Shown: positions 41,761-53,836, numbered from the stretch's first letter. The stretch is DNA of 64,000 bases from Trema orientale (GCA_002914845.1 JXTC01000044.1:1070089-1134088); one strand, 5' to 3'. Notes: generated from the sequence alone by a model not told the origin. Made by a program: numbers and translations.

Positions 41761-42236
41761 TTTCCCCTTTTTTCCTTTTTTGTTAAACTTCCAAAAATAC
41801 CCATTTTAAATGTGTAATTCCCATAATATTTTTGGAACTATTTTACATTTAAAATGTGTTAATTATTGTAAATGATTTTATATTAATTGTTTAAGTTAAT
41901 TTAAATAAAAATTAATTAATTTAATAGTTTTAATTTGATAATAAAAAATGTTACATATTTATAAATAATTAAAATTGTATATATAATGCATAAAAATTAA
42001 TAAAATAATTAAACACTCAATTAAATTTAACAAAACACAACTTTCATTACAACATAGTAGATAAAAGCATAAATGCAGAGAACACAAAGTTACAAATACA
42101 TAAAATTAAAAAAAAAAAAAACACAACATATGTAACAAAGAAGAAGAAAAAAAATGTGGCTAATACAATACAGAAAATATGTCATAACCTAAACATATAA
42201 TTTAGTATAGCGGGATCATCTCCGGAACCTCCAAGA

Positions 42237-43262
42237 TTAGTGAAAAAATTGCCCAAAAACATTAGAGGTATTTTGAGATCCTTCTTCTTGTTGTTGAGCT
42301 CTTTTCATCATGATTCTTGACTGTTCACTTCGCAGAAACTCCCATAAGTTGGGATCTTTTATAGAGTTTAAATCAGTAAATAATATTTTACTATCCTCAT
42401 GATATTCAGTGACTGCTAATTTTTTAGAATCGTTTTGAGCACGTAAGATTTGAAGTTCATAATTTTGTTGCATATCGGAGTTGCCTTTTTTTAGAACTTC
42501 AAGGAATTCTTGATTATCTAGATGCATAGTATTAATAAATTGTGACATATCTGCATCATTTTTCCTTTTACCTTTGGCTTTCTTCACTCCAATGGGTCGT
42601 TGAGATGAATTACCGCCAATTTCCTCATCAGTTATTAAGATGAAGTGCAGAAAAACTAGGATATGCCGATGTAGGAGACTCTATGGGGGACGACTCGGAT
42701 TGTGAAGATGCAAGGTTACCAAGTTGGCTTGGAAAAACTGGTATTGGATTGTTGATATTATCAGAAAATTTTTTCGTATCCTTAAGGATAGGCCAGACGT
42801 GATCAAATTTGAATCCTTTCTTAAAATTTGTATCTTGTGCTAGAAATACTTTTGCTCGACTTAACTACACAAAGAAGAAAAATAAATTATTTTGCTAAAT
42901 AAAACTCAGTAAAAAGATAAATATTCACATAGATTAAAATAAGAAATACTCATAATATCTTGTTCAGACGCTCTACCTAGATTGAGATTCTCAATTTGTC
43001 TTACGCATCTCCTTAATTTTGACATAGCTATTTTGATAGTTTGTAATCGACTTTATAAAGATCTTTTGCCTCGAGTTTCAGTGACAGACTCAGGTAGGCT
43101 ACTATTATATTCATTCTCAATTCTAGACCAAAAGTGATCGCTGGTTTTGTTTATACCTAAGATTGAGTTTTGGGAAATGTCAAGATATACACGGCATAAG
43201 TGCATATCTTCTAAAATTGTGTATCCGGAACTTCGATGACTTGAGCCGACTATTTTTTTTAT
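42237..43262 (-). pseudogene. Harbinger accessory protein (Myb/SANT-like with NAM-associated C-terminus), broken
   Basis: Read from 43262 down: a trihelix-like part (HFWSRIENEYNSSLP at about 43130, then RSLxSRLQTIKIAMSKL), an intron-like gap, then FKKGFKFDHVWPILKD (about 42795-42840). The C-terminal 116 codons are 42237-42587 (start MKKAKGKRKNDAD, with FLEVLKKGNSDM and DLNSIKDPNLWEFLRSEQ). This layout matches the Myb-like second protein of PIF/Harbinger elements, which takes the transposase to the nucleus and to DNA. At least two in-frame stops lie upstream of the last part (one in the trihelix-like part near RSL, one near 42630). Confidence 0.7.
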
Positions 43263-43384
43263 CTGAAAAAGATGAGGGTGAAGATAAGATAGGCTTTTTT
43301 AAAAGTGAAAAGTAGATAGGATACTGATAATTAAAGAAATTTGTGTGAATAGATCGTGTGGCCTTCTTCAAAATTTATAGAAAA

Positions 43385-44050
43385 AGTTCAGATAAGATAG
43401 AAATTTTCAAAATCCTAATCTAACGGTATAGATTTGGATGAAATTTAACCTACAGTTTAGATTTAAGTCAGAGATATCTTATCTTCAGATTTTTGAAAAA
43501 AATGAAAATAAGACATCATGTTTTAAAAAATCCAAATCCAACGGTATAGATTTGGATGAAATATAACCTACGGTTTAGATTTAAGTCAGAGATATCTTAT
43601 CTTTAGATATTGAAAAAAGTGAAGATAAAATAGAAATTTTTTAAAAAATCCTAATTCAACGGTGTAGATTTGAATGAAATCCATCCTACGGTTTAGATTT
43701 ATGCCAGAGATATCTTATATTCAGATATTGAAAAAAGTGAAGATAAGATAGAAATTTTTAAAAAAATACTAATCCAATAGTGTAAATTTGGATGAAATCC
43801 ATCCTACAGTTTAGATTTAAGTCAGAGATATATTATCTTCAGATATTGAAAAAAGTGAAGATAAGATAGAAATTTTTAAAAAAATCCTAATCCAACTGTG
43901 TAAATTTGGATGAAATCTATCCTATGGTTTAGATTTAAGTCAGAGATATTATATCTTCAGATGTTGAAAAAAGTGAAGATAAGATAGAAATTTTAAAAAT
44001 TCTAATCCTACGGTCTAAATTATGGAGGTTTGAGATTTCTTACTATCAGA
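43385..44050. repeat. Tandem repeat, about 118 bp x 5-6, between the divergent Harbinger genes
   Basis: Units begin near 43385, 43495, 43612, 43731, 43849 and 43967 with (A)GTGAAGATAAGATAGAAATTT. Each contains CCTAATCCAACGGTGTAGA and TACGGTTTAGATTTAAGTC and ends GAGATATCTTATCTTCAGAT. The last unit is partial. The array fills the space from which both genes would be transcribed. Confidence 0.88.
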
Positions 44051-44162
44051 TATGATGGTCTTCAACAATGCATAAAAATCTGAAATCCGTCAAAGTTTTC
44101 TACAATACACTAAGTTAAATACCCTTAAATCTCACTTTAGCAAGTGTATATCATCTTCGAAA

Positions 44163-45556
44163 ATGAATTTTATTCCTGGAGGTCCATCTTATTACTCATC
44201 TTCTGCTTCATCATTTTCCGATGGTGAAAATGACAATAAACTTATGTATGATCTTGAAGCGGTTGAGAGAGAGCAAGAAGTAGTTTCTCTTTAGGTTAGC
44301 AATAACAACAATTACTTAATAACTTTCTGAACTAACAAAATCAACAAGTTACTCATGGAGGCTCGATTCCTGGTTATATAGTGGTCAACCGCGATCAGGA
44401 AGTTGCTGATCAAAATCTCTTCAACGACTATTTTGTAGAGAACCCAAGATTTAATGAATCGATGTTTCGTAAGTGATTCAGGATGAGTCGCAATTTATTC
44501 CTTTGTATAATGAATGCCGTACGAGGACATGACAACTATTTCTTGCAGAGAAGGAATGGGCTTGGTAGACTCAGATTGTCAGGTTTTCAAAAAATTACAG
44601 CTGTCTTCCGCATATTGACGTATAGTGTACCGACTGATGCTACTGATGAGTACATTAAAATAGGAGAGTCTATAGTAATTGAAAGTATGAAGAGATTTTG
44701 TCGTGCTGTTGTGGAAGTATTTGTAGAGAGATATCTACGATCGCCGACCGCTAGCAATGTGGCAAGGTTACTTCATATTGGTAAAAATCATAGTTTTCCA
44801 GGGATATTAGGTAGTCTAGATTGTATGCACTGGAAGTGGAAGAATTGTCCAATAGCTTGGGCAGGACAGTACGCAGATCATAGTAGATCTCCAACTATTA
44901 TTTTGGAGGCTGTAGCAGATTATGATCTTTGGATATGGCATGCATATTTTGGAATGCCAAGTTCTAGCAATGACATTAACATGTTGGAGGCATCAAATCT
45001 TTTTGCCAACCTCGCTAAAGATATTGCTCCTCCAGCTCACTATGTTATTAAAGAAAAAGAGTATAACATGGGATATTATTTAGCTGATAGTATATATCCA
45101 AAGTGGGCTACTCTTGTACAAACTATTCATGATCCACATGGTCCAAAAAAGAAACTTTTTGCAACGAAGAAAGAAGCATGTCGAAAAGATGTAGAACGCG
45201 CATTTGGAGTTCTCCAGTCATGATTTCAATTATTGCGGGACCAGCATGTTTTTAGAAGAAAAAATATATTATATGATATAATGATTGCGTGCATAATTAT
45301 GCACAACATGATAATCGAGGATGAACTTGATATCGATGCACCAATTTAGGATTTTATGGAAGTACCAAGTCCAGAAGTTGAAATGGTGGTAGATGAAAAT
45401 ACTCGATTTGAAGAATTTCTTTCGCGACATAGACAGATTAAGGACAGGGAGGCTCATATTGCACTTAGAAATGTATTAATTGATCATTTATAGGATGAAT
45501 ATACTAATTCAGACGTTCAAATATTGATCAATATGTTATATGATTTTCTATTATAG
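44163..45556 (+). pseudogene. PIF/Harbinger DDE transposase, broken by stops
   Basis: The longest uninterrupted part is 44483-45223 (246 codons, MSRNLFLCIMNAV to ERAFGVLQS). It carries the three catalytic blocks of the Plant_tran/DDE_4 family: GSLDCMHW (first Asp, about 44812-44835), WHAYFGMPSSSNDINML (second Asp, about 44937-44987) and KDVERAFGVLQ (Glu, about 45187-45219). The N-terminal part begins at MNFIPGGPSYYSSSASS (44163) and runs through NPRFNESMFRK to 44472. In-frame stops are TGA 45221-45223 (where relatives have Arg after LQS), TAG 45347-45349 and TAG 45491-45493. The natural end is probably 45554-45556. Stops and a frame change also interrupt the N-terminal third. It cannot make a full transposase. 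Confidence 0.85.
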
Positions 45557-45988
45557 TTTTCATATTTCATGTAATTTTAGAAGTTTTTTAAGTACAATTT
45601 GTACATGTATAATGAATAAAATATCCATTCTTAATTAAATATAATTTATAATTTTGTAATTTATGTTATATTATTATTTATGTAATTTCGTAATTAATAT
45701 AATATATTAATATATCATGAAATTAATATGATTTATATAGGTATATTAGTCAAGTAATTGATTAAATAAAATATTCATAGAAAGTCAAGGATTAAAAAGG
45801 AGATTGAGTAAAAGTTAGAAAGAATATTTTTTTTTTGTAAAAAATATTCTTTTTGAGATAGAGAATATTCTTTTTGGTATAATATTTGGAGTAATGGACT
45901 GGAGATAAAAAAAAAAAAAAAAGTAAAGTTACTTCATTTTAGAGTTTTGGTTGCTGTAAAATAGAGTTGTTAATTGGAGATGGCCTTA

Positions 45989-48142
45989 GAGACCTGAAAA
46001 TGGTGTCTCATTCATAATCTGATTTCTCCATTAAAGACCAAAATGAGAAATAAATATAAAATAGGCAAATGGTCGTATTTGTGAAATGAGATTTCGATGA
46101 AGGTGATTAGAGGCTAAAATTCTCAATTTATTTTAGTTAAGAAATTCTGAAAGATAAGAGTATTTCAAATTTTTTATGGCAGAACATGCAAAATTAATTT
46201 ACTTTTCATACCTTTTTCATTTGCTAATAAGATTAAATTTTAATGATTGATTAATCTGAATAGCAGATATTATGGGTTTTCATTTGTTACACCAAAAAAT
46301 ATTTCAGAAATAAAAAATTATAATTTTATGCGAACCAAAAATTAGGGTTAAAATTACAAAAAGATCATTTCATTTTTTTTTCCTTTTTTATAGTTAGTTT
46401 TATTTATTATAGCAAAGTTTCATAATGATCTTATAATAGTCTTACAAATAATTGAGTACATTGTTGAATCTTCATAATACATTTCTTTAAATAGATACAA
46501 TTCTAAAAAGGTAAGTTTTTAAAATTAAAAACACCAAGCAAATTATAATTACATAATATCAAACTTAGTCATTTTTAATGTGTTTGAATTTATGTGGGCA
46601 GTATGATTTGAAACCATGATAAAAACTGAAAACCCCAATTACTCGTTCACCTTGACAGTTTCAAACTATACTGCTTGTTCATTTGTAGTTTTCATTTTGG
46701 GCGGTAGAATTTCTTTTCTTTTTTTTTTTCACTCCTAAAAATTATACATGGAAATTTATATAACAAAAATTATTTTTTGGCATTGCTCTGCATATATAGT
46801 TAATAATTCGGAGAAAATTATATAATTTATCCTAAAATTCAAAGACCTAAGATGTATATATACATACATTTGAAAAAGTATAGTGAAGAGATTGAATGAT
46901 CACAACAATTGTTAGATGATATTCTAATATGGCCGAAACCTGTGATGACAATTTGTATTTATTGTGATCGTTAATATGCAATTAGAAAGGGTACAAAGTA
47001 ACATGCATAATGATAAGTTTAGACACATATATCATAGACATAATATTAATGACTCTCAACTAAGTTAATCTTTGTAGACTATATGAAGTTAGAGGATAAT
47101 ACTATCGTCTCACTGAATTAGGCAATATGTTTGTGGCCAAAATAAACATAACAATAAGAATTAAATTGTGTCAAAAAAGATTCCTATATAAGGTATGTCA
47201 TTGTTTACATAAACAACATAACTATTCAAAGACATTATGTTTACTGATAGTTAGTAAAGTAAATATATTTTCACAAGGAAAAAGTTAAAAGTCTAATACC
47301 TACTCATCCATGCATATTTTGACTACTACACTTTATTACTAGATCGAAAGCATTTCCTATTCCTTTCTCTTTTTTGTCAATTTTATTCATTTGAGTAATT
47401 ACTGGAAAAATGAGACATAAATACCCATGTGAGGTACCATTTTGAGGCTGGATTTTAAGTAGGACCAACTTAAAACTAATAATAGGTTAAGGTGGATTGT
47501 GTTCTCTTCTATGGTGATATCGGGATATATATACTTATATGAATAAGAAATTGATACTCAAAATGCATTCTAGGAGTTAAATAAAAAAAATAAAAGGTTT
47601 CACTATTTTGCTTGTAGGGACATGGGAAAGAAAGCAAAGTTACATCATATATGTATATAATTACCATAGATTAAAATATTGTAACATTTATCGATATTAT
47701 CACGACATTATCCATTTTGAAGTATTGACATAGATATTAGGAAGAAAGACATTTTTTTTTTTTCCTGTATATTCGTAAAATATCAGTAAAATTTTGATAA
47801 TATTGTGGAAACATTGATGTCAATAAAATATTGGTAAAAAATAAGCTTATATTGAGATATTTATGAATTTCATCATGACAATATTAGTACCTATTTGAAA
47901 TATCGACAGAAATGTCGATTTTTTTTTTTGTATTATAATTTTGCAAGCTCTTTTTTAAAACAAATGGTAGTGAAAAAAAAAAAAAGTTTCCCCTTTCATA
48001 ATATGGGCAAAATTTTGGAACTACTAGTATTTATAATTAGAATCTCTATAACGTTTGAAGGAAGAAATCAGTCAATATACATGTTGCACATAAATAACTA
48101 TGCTAAGAACTACTCGAGCAGATTACCTTAGGAAAGATATTA
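45989..48142. other. AT-rich spacer
   Basis: No gene or clear element. From about 47680 the DNA is rich in ATCGATATT/AATATCG-like motifs, which recur at about 48900-49000 on the other side of the MITE at 48152. It may be a degraded repeat. Confidence 0.5.
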
Positions 48143-48151
48143 TTTAGACAA

Positions 48152-48496
48152 GGGATAATATCACTTTTATACCTTGTATTTTGGTCCAAATTGTACCTTA
48201 TATTTTGGCTATTTTTAACACTGACTTTTAGAGTTGAAATCTGTTACAAATTTATACCCTGATACCAATTTAGAGCAGTTAATTTACTAAAATGTTGTTT
48301 AAAAAATCGAAAATAAACCACATAAAAACTAATTCTAGAATAAGTTTATTAAATCATCTTGGTAAATTAACTACTCTAAATTAGTGTAAGGGTATAAATT
48401 TGTAACAAATATTAAATCTAAGAGTCATTGTTGATAATAACCAAAACATAATGTACAAATTGAACAAAGTGTCAAACTTTATACCGATATTTTCCC
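48152..48496. mobile_element. Foldback MITE, 345 bp, 9-bp target-site duplication
   Basis: Ends GGGATAATATC and GATATTTTCCC form terminal inverted repeats that extend into arms of about 160 bp (for example TTACAAATTTATACCCTGA against TAAGGGTATAAATTTGTAA). A perfect 9-bp duplication TTTAGACAA stands at 48143-48151 and 48497-48505. A Mutator-like origin is likely. Confidence 0.9.
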
Positions 48497-48505
48497 TTTA
48501 GACAA

Positions 48506-49832
48506 AGACGAAAACGTCTCTTATGATTTTGGACCTCCTAAAAATGCTTTTTTGGTATTAAATAAATTTGAAATGCTCTTCATTATCATTGGTTTTTAAT
48601 TATTTTCATCATAATTTAGTACTAGTTATAATTTGTGAGATATTAATATAAAATGTATTCAATAAAAGATTGTAGTTTCAAAATTGTTCTACGAAAGAAG
48701 ATTCAATCATTTTTCTTACTACATATCCATATTTTACTTTATATATATATATATATGTGTGTAAATATAAGATTTTTTGAAATAGAAACTAGTATAAATT
48801 ACGTAATATCAATTTTGGTTGCTTACCATAATAAACAATTTCAATATCATTTCCTAAAGTTTCCAAGTAAAAATTTTGTGACTTAAAAGACAAGTTCCGT
48901 TATTTTTCTGAAATATCTTTGATGTTAGTATTATTATCGATATTATTTATAAAATTAACCTCGACATCAATATTTTGATATCAATATTTCCTTGATGATT
49001 ACCCATTTATATTTGGATAAGCTTGTATAGCATCAAGGTTCTCTTGCGTCCGACTCCTGATTCAAAGACTGGTGTGCTAGCGTGCGTCTTACAGACACAA
49101 ATGTCACAACGGCTTGCACCCTTGATAGCATGATCTTTGCTGAACGTCATATTTTTAAAAAAAACTTGTAATTGCCCTTGGTTTTTGAAGTGGAGTTATG
49201 CCTCAAAACCGCCATTGTGAATTAAGCTTGTAACAGACGCTGCGAATTAAGCTTGTAACACTTACGGAAACTAATCCGAGATTAGTTCTTTAACGGCCGT
49301 CATTGTTTCTGTTTTGACCCTTTTTCTTCCCTTGAATTCTATAAATTGGCTTACAAGAGCCTTCAAAAAAACAAAACAAAAAAAACAAAAAAACAAAATA
49401 AAACAAAAAAACAAAAAGAAAAACGAAGAAAAACACTCTGCGCAAATAGCTATATATTGTAGAGTTCTAGTTTTTTCCAGTGTGATGGTGTTCACTTCAG
49501 ACATATTCCAATTCGCCGGTAGCATCGTGGTGTGCATTTGCTACTGGTAGACCATTGCATTCAGAGAGACAAATGCGAGCAACCTTGAGCACGGACGATG
49601 AAAGGAAAAATTTGTTTCAAGGATACCGTGTGATACACGGCTCAGTTATTTTTACATGATTCTATTTCCAATTTTCCGGTCTAATTTTTTATTGTTGCTA
49701 ACAATTCAATTTTTTAGTGTCCGTTTATATACTATCATATACTATTTGCATAACAGATCGTTCCCAGATCTATCATTTGCATTCGTGAGAATTATCTACA
49801 TATAATATGACATATACATATATATATATAAA
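48506..49832. other. Spacer with an unclassified GC-richer block
   Basis: No gene is supported. At 49020-49640 the composition is less AT-rich. It holds a direct repeat GAATTAAGCTTGTAACA (about 49219 and 49244), an AAAAAC-rich run (49363-49425) and a palindrome CCGTGTGATACACGG (about 49626). It could be a degraded LTR, but I could not prove ends. Confidence 0.4.
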
Positions 49833-49969
49833 AGTTGGCAATTCAGTAGGTATTTTTTTTTTTCTATGTATAAATATTTTTTTTTAACCGTTAGATTATC
49901 ATCTAATAGTGATCTAACGATTATAATAATATGTATGAAAAAATGTACATACCTACTGAATTTGTGCCT
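49833..49969. mobile_element. (TA)n-targeting MITE, family T, copy 1 (internally deleted)
   Basis: Starts AGTTGGCAATTCAGTAGGTA and ends TACCTACTGAATTTGTGCC. It sits between (TA)n tracts and shares termini with the copies at 49990, 58391, 58652 and 59749. Confidence 0.75.
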
Positions 49970-49989
49970 ATATGTGTATATATATATAT

Positions 49990-50232
49990 GAATACCAATC
50001 CAGTAAATATTTTTTTTAATCTATTTATAGATATTATTTTGTCTAAGTAAAATTAGTCGATACGTCTTTTCAAGATAAAAAGTGAAAAGAGAAAAATATT
50101 AAATAATATATATATATTTTTATTTTTTTTTCCAACTACTCCAATTATAGTTACCGTTAAATCATTGATCCAAAGACTAAAAAAAATACATATAAATAAG
50201 TTTAAAAAAAAATACTTATCGGTATGAGATAC
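49990..50232. mobile_element. (TA)n-targeting MITE, family T, copy 2
   Basis: Starts GAATACCAATCCAGTAAATA and ends with ATACTTATCGGTATGAGA-like sequence, the most diverged end of the family. It is flanked by (TA)n. The right end has been overlapped by the SINE insertion at 50245. Confidence 0.65.
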
Positions 50233-50244
50233 TATATATATATA

Positions 50245-50402
50245 TATATTTTTTAAAATGAGGCTTAACTAATGACCATCACTTACTACAAATTTAAAAG
50301 AAAATAACACACACACTCTACCAAGGTTTGAACCCCTGACCCCTCAATTCATACACACATCCCTCAAGTCTTGGACCAAGTGAACTAGCCCCAGTTGGCT
50401 CA
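50245..50402 (-). mobile_element. tRNA-derived SINE copy B
   Basis: Read on the minus strand it starts GAGCCAACTGGGGCTAGTTC (tRNA-like 5' end with an A-box-like part) and has a B-box-like GGTTCAAACCT. It continues as AAATTTGTAGTAAGTGATGG and ends in TTTTAAAAAA. It is bounded by a 23-bp direct repeat at 50222-50244 and 50403-50425, beginning GTATGAGATAC and running into (TA)n. This is the longer copy; copy A is at 6272. Confidence 0.88.
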
Positions 50403-50425
50403 GTATGAGATACTATATATATATA

Positions 50426-50741
50426 GTCCAATCAACAAATTTATGAAGCCTTTTAAGTTCACTTCTTTGGCACAAAACATTAGAAGATAGAAAGTCCATA
50501 ATGCCATCCGCAACACACTCTCTCTCTAGACCCCAATAGATTTCTATTTGACCCAAATTCTCATGTAAATTTACAACATTTCATACACGAGTCTAAAACC
50601 TTTCCAAGTGAGTAAAACAAACTCATATATATCACACTCCCCACTTGACAGAACATTATTTATTCTCTACATGTGTGTTGACATGTTCACAAATGTTATT
50701 GACTTGCAAGGAAAGAAAGGATTAGACATGTCTACATGTCT
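50426..50741. other. 3' flank of AKR-3
   Basis: Spacer and presumed 3' UTR of AKR-3. No other feature is seen. Confidence 0.5.
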
Positions 50742-53177
50742 TCACTCGCCTTTCCACGAAGATAGTGGTGGAGTTTCAGACTCCTTCCAAGTTCCTGCAG
50801 AAAACCCATACCGGTCACCCTTTACAGCATCTGCTGCGGCAAAAGATTCAAGCTCGGCAATTTCCTCTGGTGTCAGTTTCACTGACAAGGCTCCGATATT
50901 CTGGTTAAAATTCTCAATCTTGGTGGTTCCAGGTATGGGAACCACATCATCTCCCTGGTGGTGAACCCAGGCCAATGCTAGTTGTGCAGGAGTGCATCCT
51001 TTTCTGGCAGCCAAATCATTGACTCGCTCAAATATCGTTTTGTTATGCTCGAGATTTTCGCCTTGAAACCTGGGAAGATGCTGCAGAAAGGAAACATAAC
51101 CTAAGCACCAGTACGGAAAAATATTTGTAAAAATTATATTGAAAAAAAGTAAGCCGCAATTTTCTGAGACATTACAAGATGTGGATGTTTCAAATGTTGT
51201 AAGAAAAGATTCTTTAGAATTAAACAAAACTAACAATTTCTGGATGAAAACCAAGCACCAGCTGCCATGTTAACTATTATGGCAGCATCAAGACTCCAAG
51301 AGCAGTAAATGAGTCTGTTAACATTAAGTAACAATTTAAATTACTGATGGAAATTTAAGGTATCGAAGTTTGGGCGATGATGCAGCAAACTAATCAAAAA
51401 TGCACACATGATTCGTCCTTGAGCTCTGTACTTCAGAGTGGCAATAGACAAACCTTGCGGAAATCATTATCAGGCAAACTTTCCACAAAGTTAGGTCCAG
51501 ACGACAAGAAACCTCGTCCTAGAGGGCTGTATGCAACAATACCAATGCCCAGTTCTCTGATAAATAAAGAAAACAGCATTAGAACGTGCTGAATTAATCA
51601 CTAATTACTAATTACGTAAGAAAATACCAGTTATTACCATTAAGCCTCACCTGCAGGTAGGAATAATATCTTCCTCCACATCTCTAGACCACAAGGACCA
51701 TTCAAGCTGCACAGCTGTAATTGGATGAACAGCGTGTGCTCTTCTTATTGTTGAAGCGGAGGCCTCTGACAAACCAATGTACTTTATTTTACCCTCGTCA
51801 ACTAGTTTTTTGAGCTCCCCAATCTTTCAAACGACACAAGACAAAATCAGGAAAGTTCAAACAGAATGCTTGGGCAGAAGATTTGGAATGCAAAGCAAAT
51901 AATTACGATAAAAGAACCTCCGAAGTGAAGACATGAAATAGAACTACAAAATGGCAAAGCAAAACCATAGGATAAAGCTCTAATTTCACTTAATTGGCAC
52001 AACTCACAATTCAATTAGGAAGGTTTTTCTTCTAAATGCTGGTCAAGTATGCTACAACGAATTATGGACTAATCATCTTTTGTTTGAACATGTCATTTAA
52101 GATTTCCCAGGAGACCAGACAATTTTAAATACTTAGCAAATACCACAACATTAATTTTCTCCTAAAAAAGAGAGAAAACCAGAAAAACAGAGGAATTTTT
52201 TCCCCATTATGTCCAGTTCAGTTTGTGCAATTCGGAGAACATTATGGTGAAGTATGCAATATAGGCAGAAGGATTCACTGCACCAGTGATCCCTGAACTT
52301 GACCCTATTCCAAATTTAAGTTACTCTGTTCGTACCATTTATAGACCATTCTTTTTGTCAAAATCTGACCCTTTAGTTTCTATTAAAATGAAACAGTGGG
52401 TTTTCGACTTTCGTTTGGACTTTTTCGCCAATATTTTCAACGATATAATTTTTTTCATTTCTCAAATTGATCATCAGGGTAGTAACAGGTCATTCGATCC
52501 CTTGTAACATATTTCCGGGAATAATTTTTTCCCAAATTGATCACAGAAACATGATGTCTACATGATGATCATGATCATGATCATGTCCAAGAATAAAAAT
52601 GTAATTATATCCCAATCAATCAAACAGTTTATACTACTAAATTTTGGTAAAGAGCAAAGAGTAGAGAAGAAGAGGAAGCAGACCGTGACTTCGACGGGCA
52701 AACGAGTATCGATCCGATGCTGGTAATAGAGATCCACACTATCCACTTGGAGCCGCTTCAGGCTCGCCTCGCACGCGGCTCTGACATACGCCGGGTCACC
52801 ACGAATCTCCCGCTTGCCCTCCGCGAAGCTGATTCCGAATTTGGTGGCCAGCTCTACTTTCTCTCTCACTCCTCCTTGAAGCGCCTAAAAAAAAACCCCC
52901 GAAACTTTTTCATTTTCAATTTCAAAACCCTAAAAACAAAATGAATATATATATGTGTGTGTATATGTATGTATAGACTCCAGGTTTTACCTTTCCGAGA
53001 AGGATTTCGTTGGTGAAAGGNGGAATCAATGGCGTGGTGGACGAGGGCGATCATTTCGGGTTCGGGCTTGGGTGAGCCGTAGAAGGCGGACATGCCCATA
53101 CAGCCCAGGCCCTGAGCCGACACCTCTAGGCCTTGTGACCCCAACTTCACCCTTTTCAACGTCGTCGGCGTCCCCAT
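50742..53177 (-). CDS. Aldo-keto reductase, IN2-2/PCNT115-like (AKR-3), assembly gap in exon 1
   Basis: Five exons from high to low: 52991-53177, 52684-52884, 51651-51823, 51454-51556, 50742-51080, all GT-AG. It starts [19 protein letters not shown], so the first residues differ from AKR-1 and AKR-2. Exon 2 carries LATKFG (catalytic Lys) and YYQHRID (His). Exon 3 begins [20 protein letters not shown], and exon 5 has VPIPGTTK. One N (53021) replaces about 35 bases that in AKR-2 encode the catalytic Asp and Tyr. Summed exons are 1003 nt, and adding 35 gives 1038, or 345 residues, so the gene is probably whole in the plant. It is more distant from AKR-1 and AKR-2 than they are from each other. 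The role is as for AKR-2; the substrate is unknown. Confidence 0.88.
53021..53021. other. Single N replacing about 35 missing bases in AKR-3 exon 1
   Basis: Same place and same effect as the N at 19552: GTTGGTGAAAGG, N, then ATCAATGGCGTGG, against 39 intervening bases in AKR-2. Confidence 0.85.
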
Positions 53178-53497
53178 TTTTTTTGGCAGGAGAACCGATT
53201 CGATATTCTGGCCGAGAGACGGTAGTGAGTGACTCAGTAGTGGACTTTGTTTTTACTATAAATAACAAAACATTATTGTGAAAAGGAATAGTGATCAGAG
53301 TTCTGATAAGGCATATTATTGCCGGCAGTTTTGGATGGTTCTAGGTGGTGTTAGGCAAAATTTGACTGTTAATTGTACAATGCAATGCTCACGTCACGGC
53401 CTACGTTTTGGTTTTTTGTTTTTTCGATTTTTTTTTTTTTTTTTTTTTAAAAAAAAGAGGAAGTGTTGACCAGGGAAAACCCTACGTATATATACAT
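53178..53497. other. AKR-3 promoter region
   Basis: Short upstream region with a TATTTATAG-like motif read on the minus strand (about 53257-53265), a TGACTCA motif near 53230 and a poly(T) run at about 53427-53449. It ends at the family-M MITE. Confidence 0.45.
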
Positions 53498-53700
53498 GGC
53501 GCGTCTACAGTAGGGACGCCTCTACGTAGGCCCTGTCTATCCAACGGGACGCCTCTACGTAGGCCCTGTCTATTCATCGTTGGATGAGAATCTATATATA
53601 AATAGATCCTCCACATATTTCCGTTATTCTCCACAAATTCCCATCCAACGATAATTAAGGCATGACCCTAGGTAGGGACGCCCTTACCGTAGCTATCCCC
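53498..53700. mobile_element. MULE-type MITE, family M, copy 3, with internal duplication
   Basis: It has the same ends and inner inverted repeat as the copies at 7534 and 16235. A 33-bp head-to-tail duplication (53513-53545 and 53546-53578) lies in the left arm. The 9-bp target-site duplication is unclear because the flank is (TA)-rich. Confidence 0.85.
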
Positions 53701-53836
53701 ATATATATAAATAAAAAAATTAATTGGAATAGATAATTAAGGCATCCAACGATAATTAAGGCATGACCCTAGGTAGGGACGCCCCTACCGTAGCTATCCC
53801 CATATATATAAATAAAAAAATTAATTGGAATAGATA
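53642..53836. repeat. Tandem duplication, 101 bp x 2, of the MITE right end plus flank
   Basis: CATCCAACGATAATTAAGG begins at 53642 and again at 53743. The units differ at about one site over nearly 95 bases and include the MITE right terminus and about 40 bases of neighbouring DNA. Confidence 0.9.

Larger units (their letters stand above)
40917..45985 (+). mobile_element. PIF/Harbinger transposon, about 5.07 kb, inactive
   Basis: The element contains divergent Myb-like accessory and DDE transposase genes. The termini are similar in inverted order: the left CCATCTCCAACCTATTACATC corresponds to the right end read in reverse, GGCCATCTCCAATTAAC. Further inside, ATCTCCA(A/G)T(C/T)CATTA and AAAAAGAATATT(C/T)T also pair. 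A TTA stands at the right border, but no matching TTA was found at the left terminus. An alternative left end with TTA (41597-41599) followed by GAGCAACTCCAACTG would give 41600-45985. I favour the outer end because the subterminal similarity is longer. In-frame stops break the transposase. Confidence 0.65.

Noticed and set aside
43385-44050. CRISPR-like or satellite array
   Set aside because: The units are about 118 bp and contiguous, without spacers, within a plant transposon. It is a tandem repeat.
50245-50402. A functional tRNA gene
   Set aside because: Box-like motifs are present, but no cloverleaf could be drawn, and the 3' T-rich end and long flanking duplication fit a SINE.
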